The notes below the pieces were generated by a model, which was given only the letters and a program-made list of their open reading frames with translations, was not told the origin of the DNA and made no database searches. Position numbers and translations under genes: made by a program. Shown piece after piece: positions 35,751 to 47,339 of a DNA stretch of 64,000 bases. The stretch is from Manis javanica (taxonomy: Eukaryota > Chordata > Mammalia > Pholidota > Manidae). The DNA is taken from the NCBI RefSeq assembly GCF_040802235.1, contig NC_133169.1, positions 44,027,034-44,091,033 on the forward strand. Reading direction: 5' to 3'. Every line of letters begins with the position of its first letter. The stretch's first letter is position 1.

Positions 35751-36697
35751 TTAAGGGATTCCCTCTACAGACTTGCCCCTAGCCAGCATCGTCCTGAACG
35801 CCCTGGCCACTTCCTTGTTTCGGAGGCTGTAGATGAGGGGATTCAGCATGGTGGTGAGGATGGTGTAGAAGGCTGACACCGTCTTGTCCTGGGTGGAGGA
35901 ATGATCTGATGCAGGCCGCATGTATATGAACATGGCAGCTCCGTAGTACATTACCACCACCACGAGGTGGGAGGAGCAGGTGGCAAAAGCTTTGCAGCGA
36001 CTCTCCCCAGATCTCATGCCAATGACGGCCAGGAGAACATGAGCATAGGAGGCAGTGATGACTGCTACAGGGAAGAGAAGCATAATAACACAGCATATGA
36101 ATATCATTCTTTCAAATAGCGATATGTTAGCACATGAAAGAGTGAGAAGGGTGGGAACATCACAGAAAAAATGGGGTATTTCCCGGGCACCACATAAGGG
36201 AAAGACAGTGCCACTGCAACTTCAATTATACCATCAAGAGAGCCAAGAATCCAAGAAGAAGTTGCCATGAGACCACAGATTTTCTGGCTCATGAGAGCTG
36301 AGTACCGTAATGGGCGGCAAATGGCCACATAGCGGTCATAGGCCATTGCAGCCAACAGGAAACATTCGGCTCCAAGCAGGGACACATAGAAGAATATCTG
36401 GGCTCCACTGTCAGCCACAGAGATGTACTTGCTGCCAGTCAAGTAGTTGAAGGCCATCTTGGGGAGGGTGGTGCAGATGAGCATGAGGTCCATGAGGGAC
36501 AGCTGGCTGAGGAGGAAGTACATGGGGCTGTGGAGGTGTGTGTCCAGGTAGATGAGGAGAATCTTGGCAGTGTTTCCCATGAAGGCCACTGAGAAGATGC
36601 CCAGGACCAGCAAGAAGAGGAAGATGTGGATGGGGCTGTAATCGAAGATGCCCTGCAGGATGAACTTGGAGTTGAAGGTCTGATTTTCCCATGCCAT
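35751..36697 (-). pseudogene. OR2M-like: Olfactory receptor pseudogene, OR2M-like, one frameshift
   Basis: The locus would encode a 315-residue odorant receptor of the OR2M type but for a single missing base. The first part (36697 down to about 36195) is open: N-glycosylation site NQT at residue 5, GN at 41-42, SPMYFLLSQLSLMDLMLICT from residue 57, MAYDRYVAIC at 118-127. Around 36194/36195 one base is lost, so TAT-TGT, the expected Tyr-Cys of extracellular loop 2, reads TAT-GTG and the frame runs to a stop at 36104. In the restored register the rest is open to TAA at 35751, with KAFATCSSHL and NPLIYSLRN visible. A second defect is independent: the conserved helix 3 cysteine (residue 97) is serine in the context SVADSGAQ. 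Remembered human OR2M receptors begin almost identically (MAWENQTFNS), hence the name. A sequencing error could mimic the frameshift but not the cysteine loss. Confidence 0.88.
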
Positions 36698-36718
36698 GAT
36701 GGATATGTTATTTTTCTA

Positions 36719-36720
36719 CT
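36719..36720 (-). promoter_or_regulatory. Predicted splice acceptor of the OR2M-like exon
   Basis: On the minus strand CTTTCTGTTGCAG precedes the ATG at 36697 by 21 bases, the same distance as in the OR14 gene. This supports 36697 as the start of the coding part of the exon. Confidence 0.55.
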
Positions 36721-37289
36721 GCAACAGAAAGTCATACTCTTTCATTACTTTTGTAAACACTTAATATTGTCTTAAAAAATGTGATTGTGTTAAAGTCAGA
36801 TTGAGAATAATATGGCATGACCAGGATTAGAAATCCCAAAGACCCAGAAGTACAGCATCAGAGAGAAGCGGGTTCTGCTGGTTCTGCCTCTCCAATAAAG
36901 CTTCAGAATTGCCCTCAGTTCAGCTTCTCAGCATCATTTTGCTTAATTGAAAAGCTAGCATAATAATATACGTGCTTACATGATTGATAGTGTTTCTATG
37001 AAAAGGAAACTTCTCAAAAGCAATTAGACATTATTTTGAAATATCAGACATCCTTTGCATATAAACTGATAGGAACATTCAGCCTGGATCAGCATGCGGG
37101 AGACACAAAAGTAAGCTGTGAGCCGTTGCTCGCATGACGTTGGGCACTTTTACTAGCAGCATTAACAAACCTCTGCATCTGCCCATTGCTTTACATTCTA
37201 CAGTGTTTGGTTTGTAATTCATAGAAAACATTTTATGCAATAACTAGGTGAGCTGACAAATGGTTCCTTAATTATATGATCATATGAAT
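36721..37289. other. Intergenic region upstream of the OR2M-like locus
   Basis: No gene is seen. A faint MIR-like resemblance around 37130-37190 is too weak to call. Confidence 0.4.
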
Positions 37290-37740
37290 ATGTGTGATGG
37301 GTGTGTTTGCATTGCCCCAAAACAATATTTTGAGGTGTTAACCCTTAGCACCTGAGAATGTGGACTTACTGGAAAATAAAGTCATAAATGATGAAATTAG
37401 TTAGAATACGGTCATACTGGTGTAGGGCATGCCTCTAATGCAATAGGACTGGTGTCCTTAAGAGAAGACAGCTGTGTGAGAGAGAGAAACAAGGAGAAGC
37501 CCTGTGATAATGGAGGCAGAGAGTGTAGTGATACATCTATACACCAAGGAATTCCAATGATTGTCAGTGATCAGCAGAACCTGGGACAGAGCATGGACCA
37601 GGACCCCCTCTCAAACACCACAGAGGCAACTACCCCAGCTGACATCTTGATTTTGGACCTCTGCTCTCCACTACTGTGAGACAACACATTTCTTCTATTT
37701 TAAGCCAACAAAGGAAATAATACACCCAGTATCTCCGGTC
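37290..37740 (+). mobile_element. Solo LTR, MaLR type (MLT1/MST-like)
   Basis: The order of segments is that of a MaLR LTR: TGAGGTGTTAACCCTTAGCA, GACTGGTGTCCTTAAGAGAA, TGATAATGGAGGCAGAGAGT, CAGCTGACATCTTGATTTTG and CTCCACTACTGTGAGACAAC, then TTCTATTTTAAGCCA. No internal region or second LTR is present. It is an old, non-coding relic of a non-autonomous ERVL relative shared widely among mammals. Confidence 0.8.
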
Positions 37741-38777
37741 ATGAATTAGTATATGCAAATAAGGAAATTAACAGAACCTTGAATTCCATGCATTCAAACA
37801 ATATTGGCTTCTCTCTGTGTGTTGGGCACTGGGATAGAGCAGCAATAAGAACACACAAAACACTGACCCATCACACTGTAACTAGACGGTGACCAAAAAT
37901 CCCTGTTGAGCTGTGGAAAAGGTAAGCAAAAGGGGGTGTTCTGATTGCATGGGACTGTCAGATTTGAATGCAGGAGTCAGAGAAGAACTTGTCCATCTGA
38001 TGGCATTTGGCTAAAGGCTTAGATGAAACAAGAAAGAAACCACATCATAGGAAATAGAAATCTGTGCATGAATTTCACCAAGTGGAATATAATAATTATA
38101 ATAATCCATAGAAGAAGTGGACATGTGTAGATTTCAAGAAAACAGTTTCTAATGTAGAGTCATGTAACATCCTGTTCACTGTGGTATTTACACTTTAACA
38201 TATGAGATAGTTATACACTTTAACATATGAGGGGATATTATTCTGGGCCACAAGAATATGTCATAAACAGACAAGCCTGGTAAAAAGAACAATCAGACAG
38301 GAAGGTACTTTTACACATTTATTCATGCATCATATTTTTGTGAAGAGGCTGAAAACAAAATCGAACAAAGAAAGTTGAGTATCCCGGGAGCAGCATAGGG
38401 ATGTAAAGCTGTACAGGAAGGCAGAAGCTTGAGTTCCATTTCATGGGTTTGAAGTGATTATTTTAAGTGGTGGGGGTAGTAAATTATACTCCCTTCGAGG
38501 TTTATGTATGTATATAAATTAAAAATAATATTGTGGCTAGAAAAGGGAAAACTCAAAGTTATTTTACAATTTTAGTAAGGAATTATTGTGACCTGATAAC
38601 ACTAATCAACCAAAATGTGCCTGTAATGAGCACTCATGATCTCATGAGCTGAAAGAGAAATATTTAAAAAAATGAAACAAATAATTTCTGTCAGCCAGTA
38701 TGAAGGAGGAAACAGGGAAGAAGTAAAGGAGACCTAGGCACCTCTTCGTGGTAGGGATGTTTATACATGTGTGTGCA

Positions 38778-38816
<39 letters not shown>

Positions 38817-40959
38817 ACATAAGTATTCTGAAGTCATTATGAAGAAGTTTCACAGATGCCTAGACCTGGTTATGGAGAGCTCATATGCAGATCCAGCCGA
38901 GTTCCTGAAAAATCAGGAATGAGCATCTCCGGGACCTCCTGGGAGTGGGGTCCCGTTCCCTGACACTGGAGCCCTTGTACTGCCTGAGAGGGGAGGTCAG
39001 CTTTACATTCAGCCAAGGAAAATGACATTTTATTATATCATTAATTTCAAGTGCTCATACAACCAAAGTTACTTTTATAAAATAACTTGTCTTGAATGAT
39101 TTGTGTGAAGCGCTTATTCAAGCATCATGCGATAGGCCACCGTCAACTATTGCAGCTGTTCAGGTCACCTGGCTGAGGTTTTGCCTTACCTCACGGGCCC
39201 CACCACGACTTTCTGTAAGTTTGTCTGCACTGTGATTCCAAGCGGAAGCTCCCTGGTTGTTAGCTCATACATTTTTTTAAGGTGACAGCTTAGTCTTTCA
39301 CCTGAGGGGTATATCTGTCCCAGTCACTAAAACGATAAAAAGTGTTTGAATAAGTGTATTTGAAATAATGTGGACATTTCTGCCAGATAGCCTTTAAGCC
39401 CAGGTGAGTGATATACTAAATCAGGATTGGCAAATAAGTGTAGAACCCCCATATTCCTCTGGATTTTATGTTTCATCACTTCAAGTGGAATTAACATAAA
39501 TGCACACTTGCATCATATTGTCTGACCTCTTCACTGTTTGAAAATACTCAGTCTAGCCTTGTACTGAAATTGTCTTTACTGAGTTTTCTCTGTCACAGAT
39601 AATGTGACAAGATACAGTCATACAAAAGTTGACAGCATTTTAATAATGGAAGATACTGAGCACTGCATTACATAGTACTTGCTGCAGTAAGGTTTGTGTA
39701 GATATTTATTCAAGAGCATTCTATAAGGAAAAACTACTGCTGTTTCTCATGAGGAAAACAGAGGATTTTCACTAGGTAGTAAGACATATATGACCAAATT
39801 TGGTTACTTGTAAACCACCAGGAAAGCGAGACCTAAGTGTCACAAGTCAGGGTAAGGTAAACAGGATATGAGCAATCCAAAAATGAGTTCCAGAAAAAAG
39901 TAGATTTCCACGAGATATTTTAATATGTCTTTTACAAAACATGGACCTTTGGTGAAGCATCTCTTGAAATGCCAGCTTCTCCAGGTCTATTTAAGACCAG
40001 AGGGAGCAATACCTTCTGAGAGGCAACCCTCTTGGCAAGAGGGATATAACAAGAAGCATTTTCTAAATGCTTTTGAAATTTGGATATCTCTACTCAAATT
40101 TTTTCAGAATACTTATGAACATCTAAACAATATTCATAAGATGTCTTAAGAAATTTTATGTTCTGTTTCAGACTTTGCTATCAAAGTTTGCTTTCTTAGC
40201 TGCAATATTTTGTTATTAATTTGATTAATTTTATCTGAAATATATCACTTTATTTGAAATAAACTGTGTCATTCTGTGAGGGAGAGAGTACATGCATTTT
40301 TAAAGGCTTTTCTGTATCTTCGCCTCATTTCCTTTGAAAGAAAAGTCTCAGATTTTGTGACCCTGTGGCGCCATGGACATGCCCAGAGCAATGGCAGCCC
40401 AGATAATGGCTGGACACTGAGACTCACTGAGTGAAATAATGGAAAAGAAGCACTGAGTCATCAGAATTTGAGCCAATGAAAAAGTGAAAAATTATGTGAT
40501 ACTATGTCAGCCTGTACCTATTCATGTAATCATCTCTGAATGCCATGCCAATGATTTTCTTTTGTAAAAGAAATTACCAGGAAACAAAAAAGATCAGAAA
40601 TGAAAAAAAAAACAGCAAAAGGTCTCACATGGGAAGACAGACCACAGCAACGCTGTCTGCAATAGAAAAATACAACCCAATTGTTCAATAATGGGATTAA
40701 AAACCAAGTTAAAGGTTGTATCATCAGTGACCCTCAAGAATACAATATTTACTGAACAAAGTAGATCATATGGGATCTCCTTCATGATTCCTAGCATATG
40801 AATTTCAATCACATATAACATATTATTTAAGGCGAGTAACAGTATTGAGATAATTGTTATCAGCATGGAGCAAGAAGGTCATATGATCAGGTGGTGTTAT
40901 ACCACTTTTTAAAACCACTGCTAATATTTTTTTAGAAACATTTTGCAAACATTAATTCA
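37741..40959. other. Intergenic region, AT-rich, with GT microsatellite
   Basis: No supported gene. It contains a (GT)n tract at 38783-38813 and a short 24-base-period repeat at 38189-38230 (TACACTTTAACATATGAG twice). Open frames are short. GC-richer patches near 38880-39000 and 39110-39260 are unassigned. Confidence 0.5.
38783..38813. repeat. (GT)n microsatellite
   Basis: About fifteen uninterrupted GT units, ending in GTGCGCACAT. Confidence 0.95.
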
Positions 40960-41165
40960 CAATAATAATGTAAGGTGGTTACAGGGATGGTAGTGCAGCA
41001 TGGAGAATACAGTCAATGATTCTGTAGCATCTTCCTATGTGGACAGATAGTAGCCACATTAGAAGGGGTGAGGATTTAATAATGGGGTAACTGTTGAACC
41101 ACTGGGCTGTACATCTGAAACCAATATGAGATTGCATATCTGTGACACTTCAATAAAATTATTTA
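40960..41165 (+). mobile_element. L1 3'UTR fragment
   Basis: Forward L1 3'UTR end: GCAGCATGGAGAATACAGTC, GATTCTGTAGCATCTTCCTA, and a terminal GGGCTGTACATCTGAAACCA followed by CAATAAAATTA. Related copies occur at 46000-46090 and 62260-62400. Confidence 0.75.
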
Positions 41166-42689
41166 TATATAAAAATGGTTCATAGTAAAATGTTGGTCTC
41201 TTTAAAGCAATTTAAAAGTACTTGCTAAAATACTAGAAGAGAGCATGGCAGCTGTAGAGTATCTGGTACTGTGCACTGTGCTTGTTATTAAAGAGAATGT
41301 GGCCTGAAGCTGCTGTTCAGATCACTCAGTTATGCCCTTTTCCTCACCTGACATGTTTTTCCTACTCACCACCCTTCACCACAGCCTCAGGAGTGGCAGT
41401 GTATATGGAAATAGAAAAAGCAAAAAGGACCTTTATCCAATCTGTCCTGTCTCTGAGCTGAGACAGGTAATCCTCTGCCGCAGTTCTCGTGCCCCTACAA
41501 GGAGGGTATACCGCATTCCTCAAAGTCATACTGAACAAATGAAGTGAAACAAGACAGTTAAGTCCTTAGCTCAGAAATCTCTTAAGAAATGAAACTGTTC
41601 TCCATGTTCAGCAGAATGTTTGACACTAGTTTACACACATCCTCACCTGGTTATTTAATTATCTCTTGGTGTGGGTCTGAGTAGTGTATAATTCCAAAAA
41701 GACCATAGGTTTCTGAAAAGACAAATTACATATCTTGTATGTTTTCATATTTCCTTAATAAAAACACACCTAACAAACAGTTGGAAACGTTATTGTTATT
41801 GATAAATAAATGGAAAGAAAAAGCAATGGACTAGAGTTAAAAAGCACAGCTTGAAATATTTACTTATTGTATTAATAAGAGTAGCCCAAAGTCTTCATAA
41901 AAACCACTCATTAAAATAAAATTCCAAGCTTATTGTATTATCTAACCCCCAGAGTCGATATTACTCTAATTTTAATAAGATTATATATGCATGAATATAA
42001 ATATGCTTGTATAGATTTGTATATCCATAGCAATTACCCCTCTCTTTAGAGATTTTCTAAATAACAAAATTTTAATACATTTCCACCTAAATTCTAGAAG
42101 CATTCATCGACTATAAAAGTCATACCTGCCCTCAATTGCTTAGTGGAAATCTTATTCTTTGTTGTTTCCCATGAAGACAGGAAGTGGCAGTAAAGACTAA
42201 AAGGGTTTTCATTCCTAGGAAATCCCTGCTCAGCCCGCCCGCGGTGAGAAGACAGAAACAAGTCTTGAGCCCTGCAGGGAATCCATTCCCTTGCCTTTAA
42301 TTATAGGAGTTGGTATTGTTTTCCATCTCCTCTCCTAGGGCAAAAAGACAGAATTAGCTTCCTTTACCTAAATGAAAATACTTACTTGCGGTAAATAATT
42401 ATACCACTTTATTGAGTATTATTGTGAACTTCCTAAAATTCCCCTCCACCATGATGTAATAATGACAGGAAAAACACCAAGTGCTGCCTGTGCAATGTCA
42501 CTGTGGTTAGTACGTGTGCAAACTCACAGCACACTTACAAATACACTTGTGTCAGGTGCTCTAATTATCCGTTGATTACGTCCTCATGCTGTTGTCCACA
42601 GTGGAACTGCTAAAGTCACTTCCCTAAGTTATGGAGCTACTGAATTCCAGACAGGGTGCTCTGGTGCTGATAAGAGTTTCCATTTCTCC
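41166..42689. other. Intergenic region, no feature seen
   Basis: Moderately AT-rich with no supported gene. A GC-richer patch at 41330-41540 gives a 71-codon frame without recognisable motifs. Confidence 0.45.
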
Positions 42690-42850
42690 AGCTGTATTAG
42701 GATACAATTAACAAATAAATAATGTATATATTTAAGGCATTCAATTTGTTCTGATAAACATATACAGAGAAATGATCAGTACATCACCAGGCAGTGAAAC
42801 TAATTCATATTTCCCCCTAATGCTGAGTAAACTACCCAGTCCCGACCATC
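42690..42850 (-). mobile_element. L1 3'UTR fragment, old
   Basis: The stretch TAGGATACAATTAACAAATA ... AAGGCATTCAATTTGTTCTG matches the reverse of an old L1 3'UTR. The following 42850-43190 is GC-richer and may also be L1 (5'UTR-like, forward), but I cannot show it. Confidence 0.5.
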
Positions 42851-43229
42851 TGGTAAGCCTGACCTGAGAATCTAGGCAGTTGTGGAGCCTATCCTCCAGC
42901 TTTAATTGGACAGGGAACACCACCATCAGGCTAATCCAGCTGTTCTCAGCCAGTGACACATCCACTACCCCCAAACATAGAGCTCAAACAGTTGCCTCAC
43001 AGAAAAAGATACCCTAATAGCAGGTCCCATTTAATCACGAGTGTTACCAGCAGAAACATCCAGAAACACAACTGAGATGACTGCTGGGGAACTGTCTCTG
43101 CCTGAGCAAAACTGAAAAGCCTGGAACAAGAGACCACTTAATAGAATGTCAGATACCAACATAGGCATCAAAGAACAGAAAAATTAAGGTAAATAAGATG
43201 CTATCAGAGTAAACAGATACAGCTGTAAA

Positions 43230-43565
43230 GACACAAATGGAAAGGCACTCCGAGTTCATGGATTGGAATAATTAATATTGTTAAAATGTCAATACTACCA
43301 AAAGCATCAATAGATTCAGTGCCATCCCTGTTGAGATTTCAATGGCATTTTTAACAGAAGTAGATTTAAAAAATCTTAAAATGTCTATGGAAGCAAAATG
43401 ACTGAGTAGCAAAAGCAATCCAAGAAATAAGGACAAAGTTTATATGAGAAGATAGATGCTAACTAAAATTGTGTTAATCACTTCATGGGAGATGTATGAT
43501 AAATCATTACCCTGTACACTTTGGGCAAACACATTGCTGAGTGTTGATTACATCTCAATAAAATG
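43230..43565 (+). mobile_element. L1 ORF2 fragment with 3' tail
   Basis: GGAATAATTAATATTGTTAA, TGTCAATACTACCAAAAGCA and CAGTGCCATCCCTGTTGAGA are ORF2 reverse-transcriptase-region sequence in forward orientation (compare 31960-32030). Near its end, GATTACATCTCAATAAAATG looks like an L1 3' end, so the middle is deleted or rearranged. Confidence 0.65.
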
Positions 43566-45699
43566 AAGGAAGAACACTGATGCTGAACATAGTGAAATCA
43601 AATAAGATCTTAATCAGAGAAAAAACAGAACTTAGCTGTTTCTTTCTAAATAGGACCAATGGGCAAAAGGCCATCAATGGAGTGGCCACTCTGAAGACTG
43701 TTAAATAAAAAGACTTCACCAAGATTTCAGTGGACAGTATTATGGCAAAGAGCAGAAGACTCATGTCCCTGAAAAGAAGAGTGGTAAGTATGCATTGCTC
43801 ACCCTTACTGGTAAAAGAAAACCGCACCAAGTGGCAGGGAGAAAAACACACACACACACATAAGAACAAAAACATGCAACAGCAGTATACCAAGTACTAG
43901 GAGTTTTGCTAATATCTGTGCTATCCAGTATGGAGGCCAACAGTGAGGTATGATTGTAGAACACCTCAAATATGGCAAATTAGGGCTAATGAAATGAATT
44001 TTAAACTTTATGTTTAATTAAAATAAAATTAAAAACTGAAATACTGTAGGCTATTTACTTCATTACACACAGCTTTGTTATTTTGGCATGGGCACCTTTT
44101 ATTGTGGCAGCTACTTCAGTGGTTATACTGTTGTCATGAGAGTACATGTCAGCAGGGGCATTTCCAGCATTACATTCAAGCCCATGCTTGATCTAGTCAG
44201 CACCAATAGATTCTTTTTCACTTCAAATGTATTTTTTAAATGACTAATGTAATATTGTAGTGTATTTTTGGATATTATATGTACACAAGACAAGTTATAA
44301 TTGTACCTATGACAACTTTAAAGAATAATTAATTTGATATAATCATGTTAAATTTACCATATTTTCTAATTAAATAAAACATCGACAAGTTTTGAATATT
44401 AAAAACTCATTTTATCTTTATAAAATAATCCATGCTAAATTAAAAAAAGGCTCTATCTTAACAAATGTTGTTTCAGCATGTCAGATCAAAAATCTTAATT
44501 TACCGGAGTTTTAAAACATGGTGATAACATTTCCTTATCTCCTTCATTCCACTAGCTGATACATGTTGTCCATAATTATTCTCAGTTTTCTGAAGCATTA
44601 TCTATGTATCATGAGTAAAGTTGTTGAATTCACTCAGTATATATGTGCAAATGTTATGATACATAAAAAATTCATTCAATTTAATTAACTCAATTAAATT
44701 TTAAAAAAATGATGTTGTGTACTTAGCCATTGTTACTGATTGTGTCATGGGAGAGTTTTGCAAAGATTTACTGTACTCTTCCACCAATTTATAGATCTTG
44801 AAACAAAACATAGGGCACACATGTCAATAATTAATAGAATATACAATTACTTATATCTTATTAACCATATAACTATGCATGCTTCAGCTAAATTTGAAGC
44901 TCAAAAAATAAAACAACACTAATTTGTGATCTAGCTATACAGGTATGAATATTTACATTGAAAAACCAACCTTTTATATATGATAAAAATTATTTTATAC
45001 ACTTTATAATTTAAACATTCTGTGAAGGAAAGTGTAATTATAATAAAAAATGTTATGCAAATTGCAAAATTTATGAGAAGCATTTGAAAACACTTGATTT
45101 TGATGAATTAAGTTTTTAATTTATGTGTTAATGTTTTAAATTTGTCTTAATAATACTGCTTTGACAGAAGTGTCACTTAATTTACTTAATATGGTCATGC
45201 AAAGCTTTCAAATGGCTATGAATTTATTCAGAATAAAATTAAGTGCTCTAAAAAAGCTAATAATTTTATAATTCTTTTTGTGTGTGTCAGTAACTGAAAA
45301 TATTCTGAATACATTAGGCATTTTAAAGGTATGTGAATCTATTTTCAAATGTCAATTTTATTAAATCTAAATACTGAACCAAGTATTTTCAAATTTACAA
45401 ACTGAATTGCGATGAGGTGGAAATATACACTGTATTGATTTTAAATGCTTAATATAAAAATGTAAAATATGCCACTATTAATTTTTAGTATCAATTATCT
45501 GTCAAAACAATTCTACATATATTAATTTTAAATACATTATTACAAACAATTTGTCATTTATTTCACTTTTTAAAATATGGTCACTAATATATTTTAAAAT
45601 TACGTATCTGACTATATTTCTTATGAATTATACTTGCCTAAATGATTCAAGGATGTTGGTTCCTATTACATGTCCATTAATTTAGTACCATAAGCTGTG
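43566..45699. other. AT-rich intergenic region
   Basis: No gene. A short (CA)n run lies at 43848-43860. The interval 44000-45700 is very AT-rich and without recognisable repeats. Confidence 0.5.
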
Positions 45700-46130
45700 C
45701 AAAAGCCATAGAGCCATAAAAGGAAATGAAATTCTGCCATTTGCAACAAGATGGATGGATCTAGAGAGTATTAAGCTAAATGAAATAAGCCAGAGTGAGT
45801 AAGACAAATACCATATGATTTCATTTACATGTGGAATATAAAGACAAAGCAAAACAGAAGAAACAAAACAGTAGTAGACTCACAGACATTGAGAAGTCAT
45901 GGAGGTTACCATGGGGGAGGGGTCTGGTTGTTCGGGTGGGGAGTGTGAGGGGGACAAGAGGGCATAAAAATTCTCAAGCATAATATAGGCTGGTCACAGG
46001 ACGGTGGTATAGCATGGAGAATATAGCCAGTGATTCTGTAGCATCTCCCTATGTTGACAGATAGCAACTACACTGGTGTAGGTGAGGGTATCATTTTAGG
46101 AAATGAGTTCCATAATCTATATAAGGTTTA
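45700..46130 (+). mobile_element. L1 ORF2 end and 3'UTR fragment
   Basis: Forward L1: GAAATTCTGCCATTTGCAAC, GGATGGATCTAGAGAGTATT and ATGAAATAAGCCAGAGTGAG from the ORF2 end, a guanine-rich stretch around 45910-45960, then GCATGGAGAATATAGCCAGT from the 3'UTR. It is 5'-truncated. Confidence 0.8.
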
Positions 46131-47339
46131 TATAAATGCATATTCAAGTACTAGCATTACCAAAGTATATAGATTGATTTTCATTGAAACATGTTTCCTA
46201 AAATACCCAAGGGAGCATCTTAGTTGAGTAAGTTTTTTCAAATAGTTCTATGGTATGTGATTTAATATTAACCTTATTTCCAAGAATACCCAAGACTTCA
46301 GGACTTCCCTTATCAAAGGAATGATACTGTCTTCCAGTTCACTACTCAGGTGAGAACAATTTTTTGTTAGTTGTATAACAATACATGGGAAAAATATGTA
46401 TCTTTATATTTAAGTTTAAATTTGAGTGCACTGCTTAAACACTTATAAAATTTTTTAAGACATGAAATTTTCTATGAACCAAAAATGTAAATCATTCTAC
46501 AATTCTGGAGAGAATTGGTGATACACCTAGTAATCTGTTGTGAAGTGGTAGTGAAACTTAGGTAATTGAAAATACAATCAATATTCATATCTATGTAGTA
46601 ATAAAATTTCTTATGTGGGCTTATTGTACATAAGACTAAAGTCTACAGTAAATTATACTGTATTCATGAAGATATGGTCTTTAAAAAACTATTATTGTGT
46701 GACCAAACACCTACCAAATCTTTAAATGAGTGCAAAGGGAACTCATTTATTTCCTGATTGTAGCTCTGTGAGGAAGGGTGTTCTTGGACTAGGGCAAGTC
46801 TCCTATAAATCTGAGGAAACTGAAATAAGTCAAGGGAAAGAGCAGGTTGTGAGAAAGTCCTTTATTTCTTACAGTTGCCACCAAGCTCCCATCCATCCAC
46901 CCCCTCTGGCCACAGCAGGGGCTTTCCTTCCCCACCCTCCTCCCTGGCAGGGACTCCATGGGCGGGGCCATGATGGCTGCCAAGTGGCTGACCCCTCACA
47001 TGCCAGGAGGAAGGGAGAAGTGAATGGCCATTTTCTCTCCACCCCCTGCCCCAGATTGACCAGAGGCTCTGATATGTCCATGAGTACGTAAGTGGACCAA
47101 TGTCAGATGAGAGATTCTGGACATTGAGTAATAATTTTCATTACCCAACTACCCACCCCTCCAGAATTCTAGTCTTAACAATCTATGCACCTCTAATCTT
47201 CTTCAATGGCTCCTGTTGAGAAAGCTGGAACACTGCAACTAAAGTAATACCATATAATAAAAACAGAAATTATGATACAGATAGCAGTAAAGTTATGACA
47301 ATCCTCAAGTCTGAGGATCCAGCTTGGTTCAAAGTATTA
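46131..47339. other. Intergenic region with a GC-rich patch
   Basis: AT-rich to about 46850, then a GC-rich patch at 46860-47060 containing GGGCGGGGCC. Frames on both strands there are short shadows of composition. I do not recognise a gene. Confidence 0.4.

Noticed and set aside
37130-37190. Possible MIR SINE
   Set aside because: Resemblance to the MIR core is too short and diverged to support.
46726-47091. 121-codon plus-strand frame
   Set aside because: Composition-driven frame in a GC-rich patch with shadows on the other strand; no recognisable domain.
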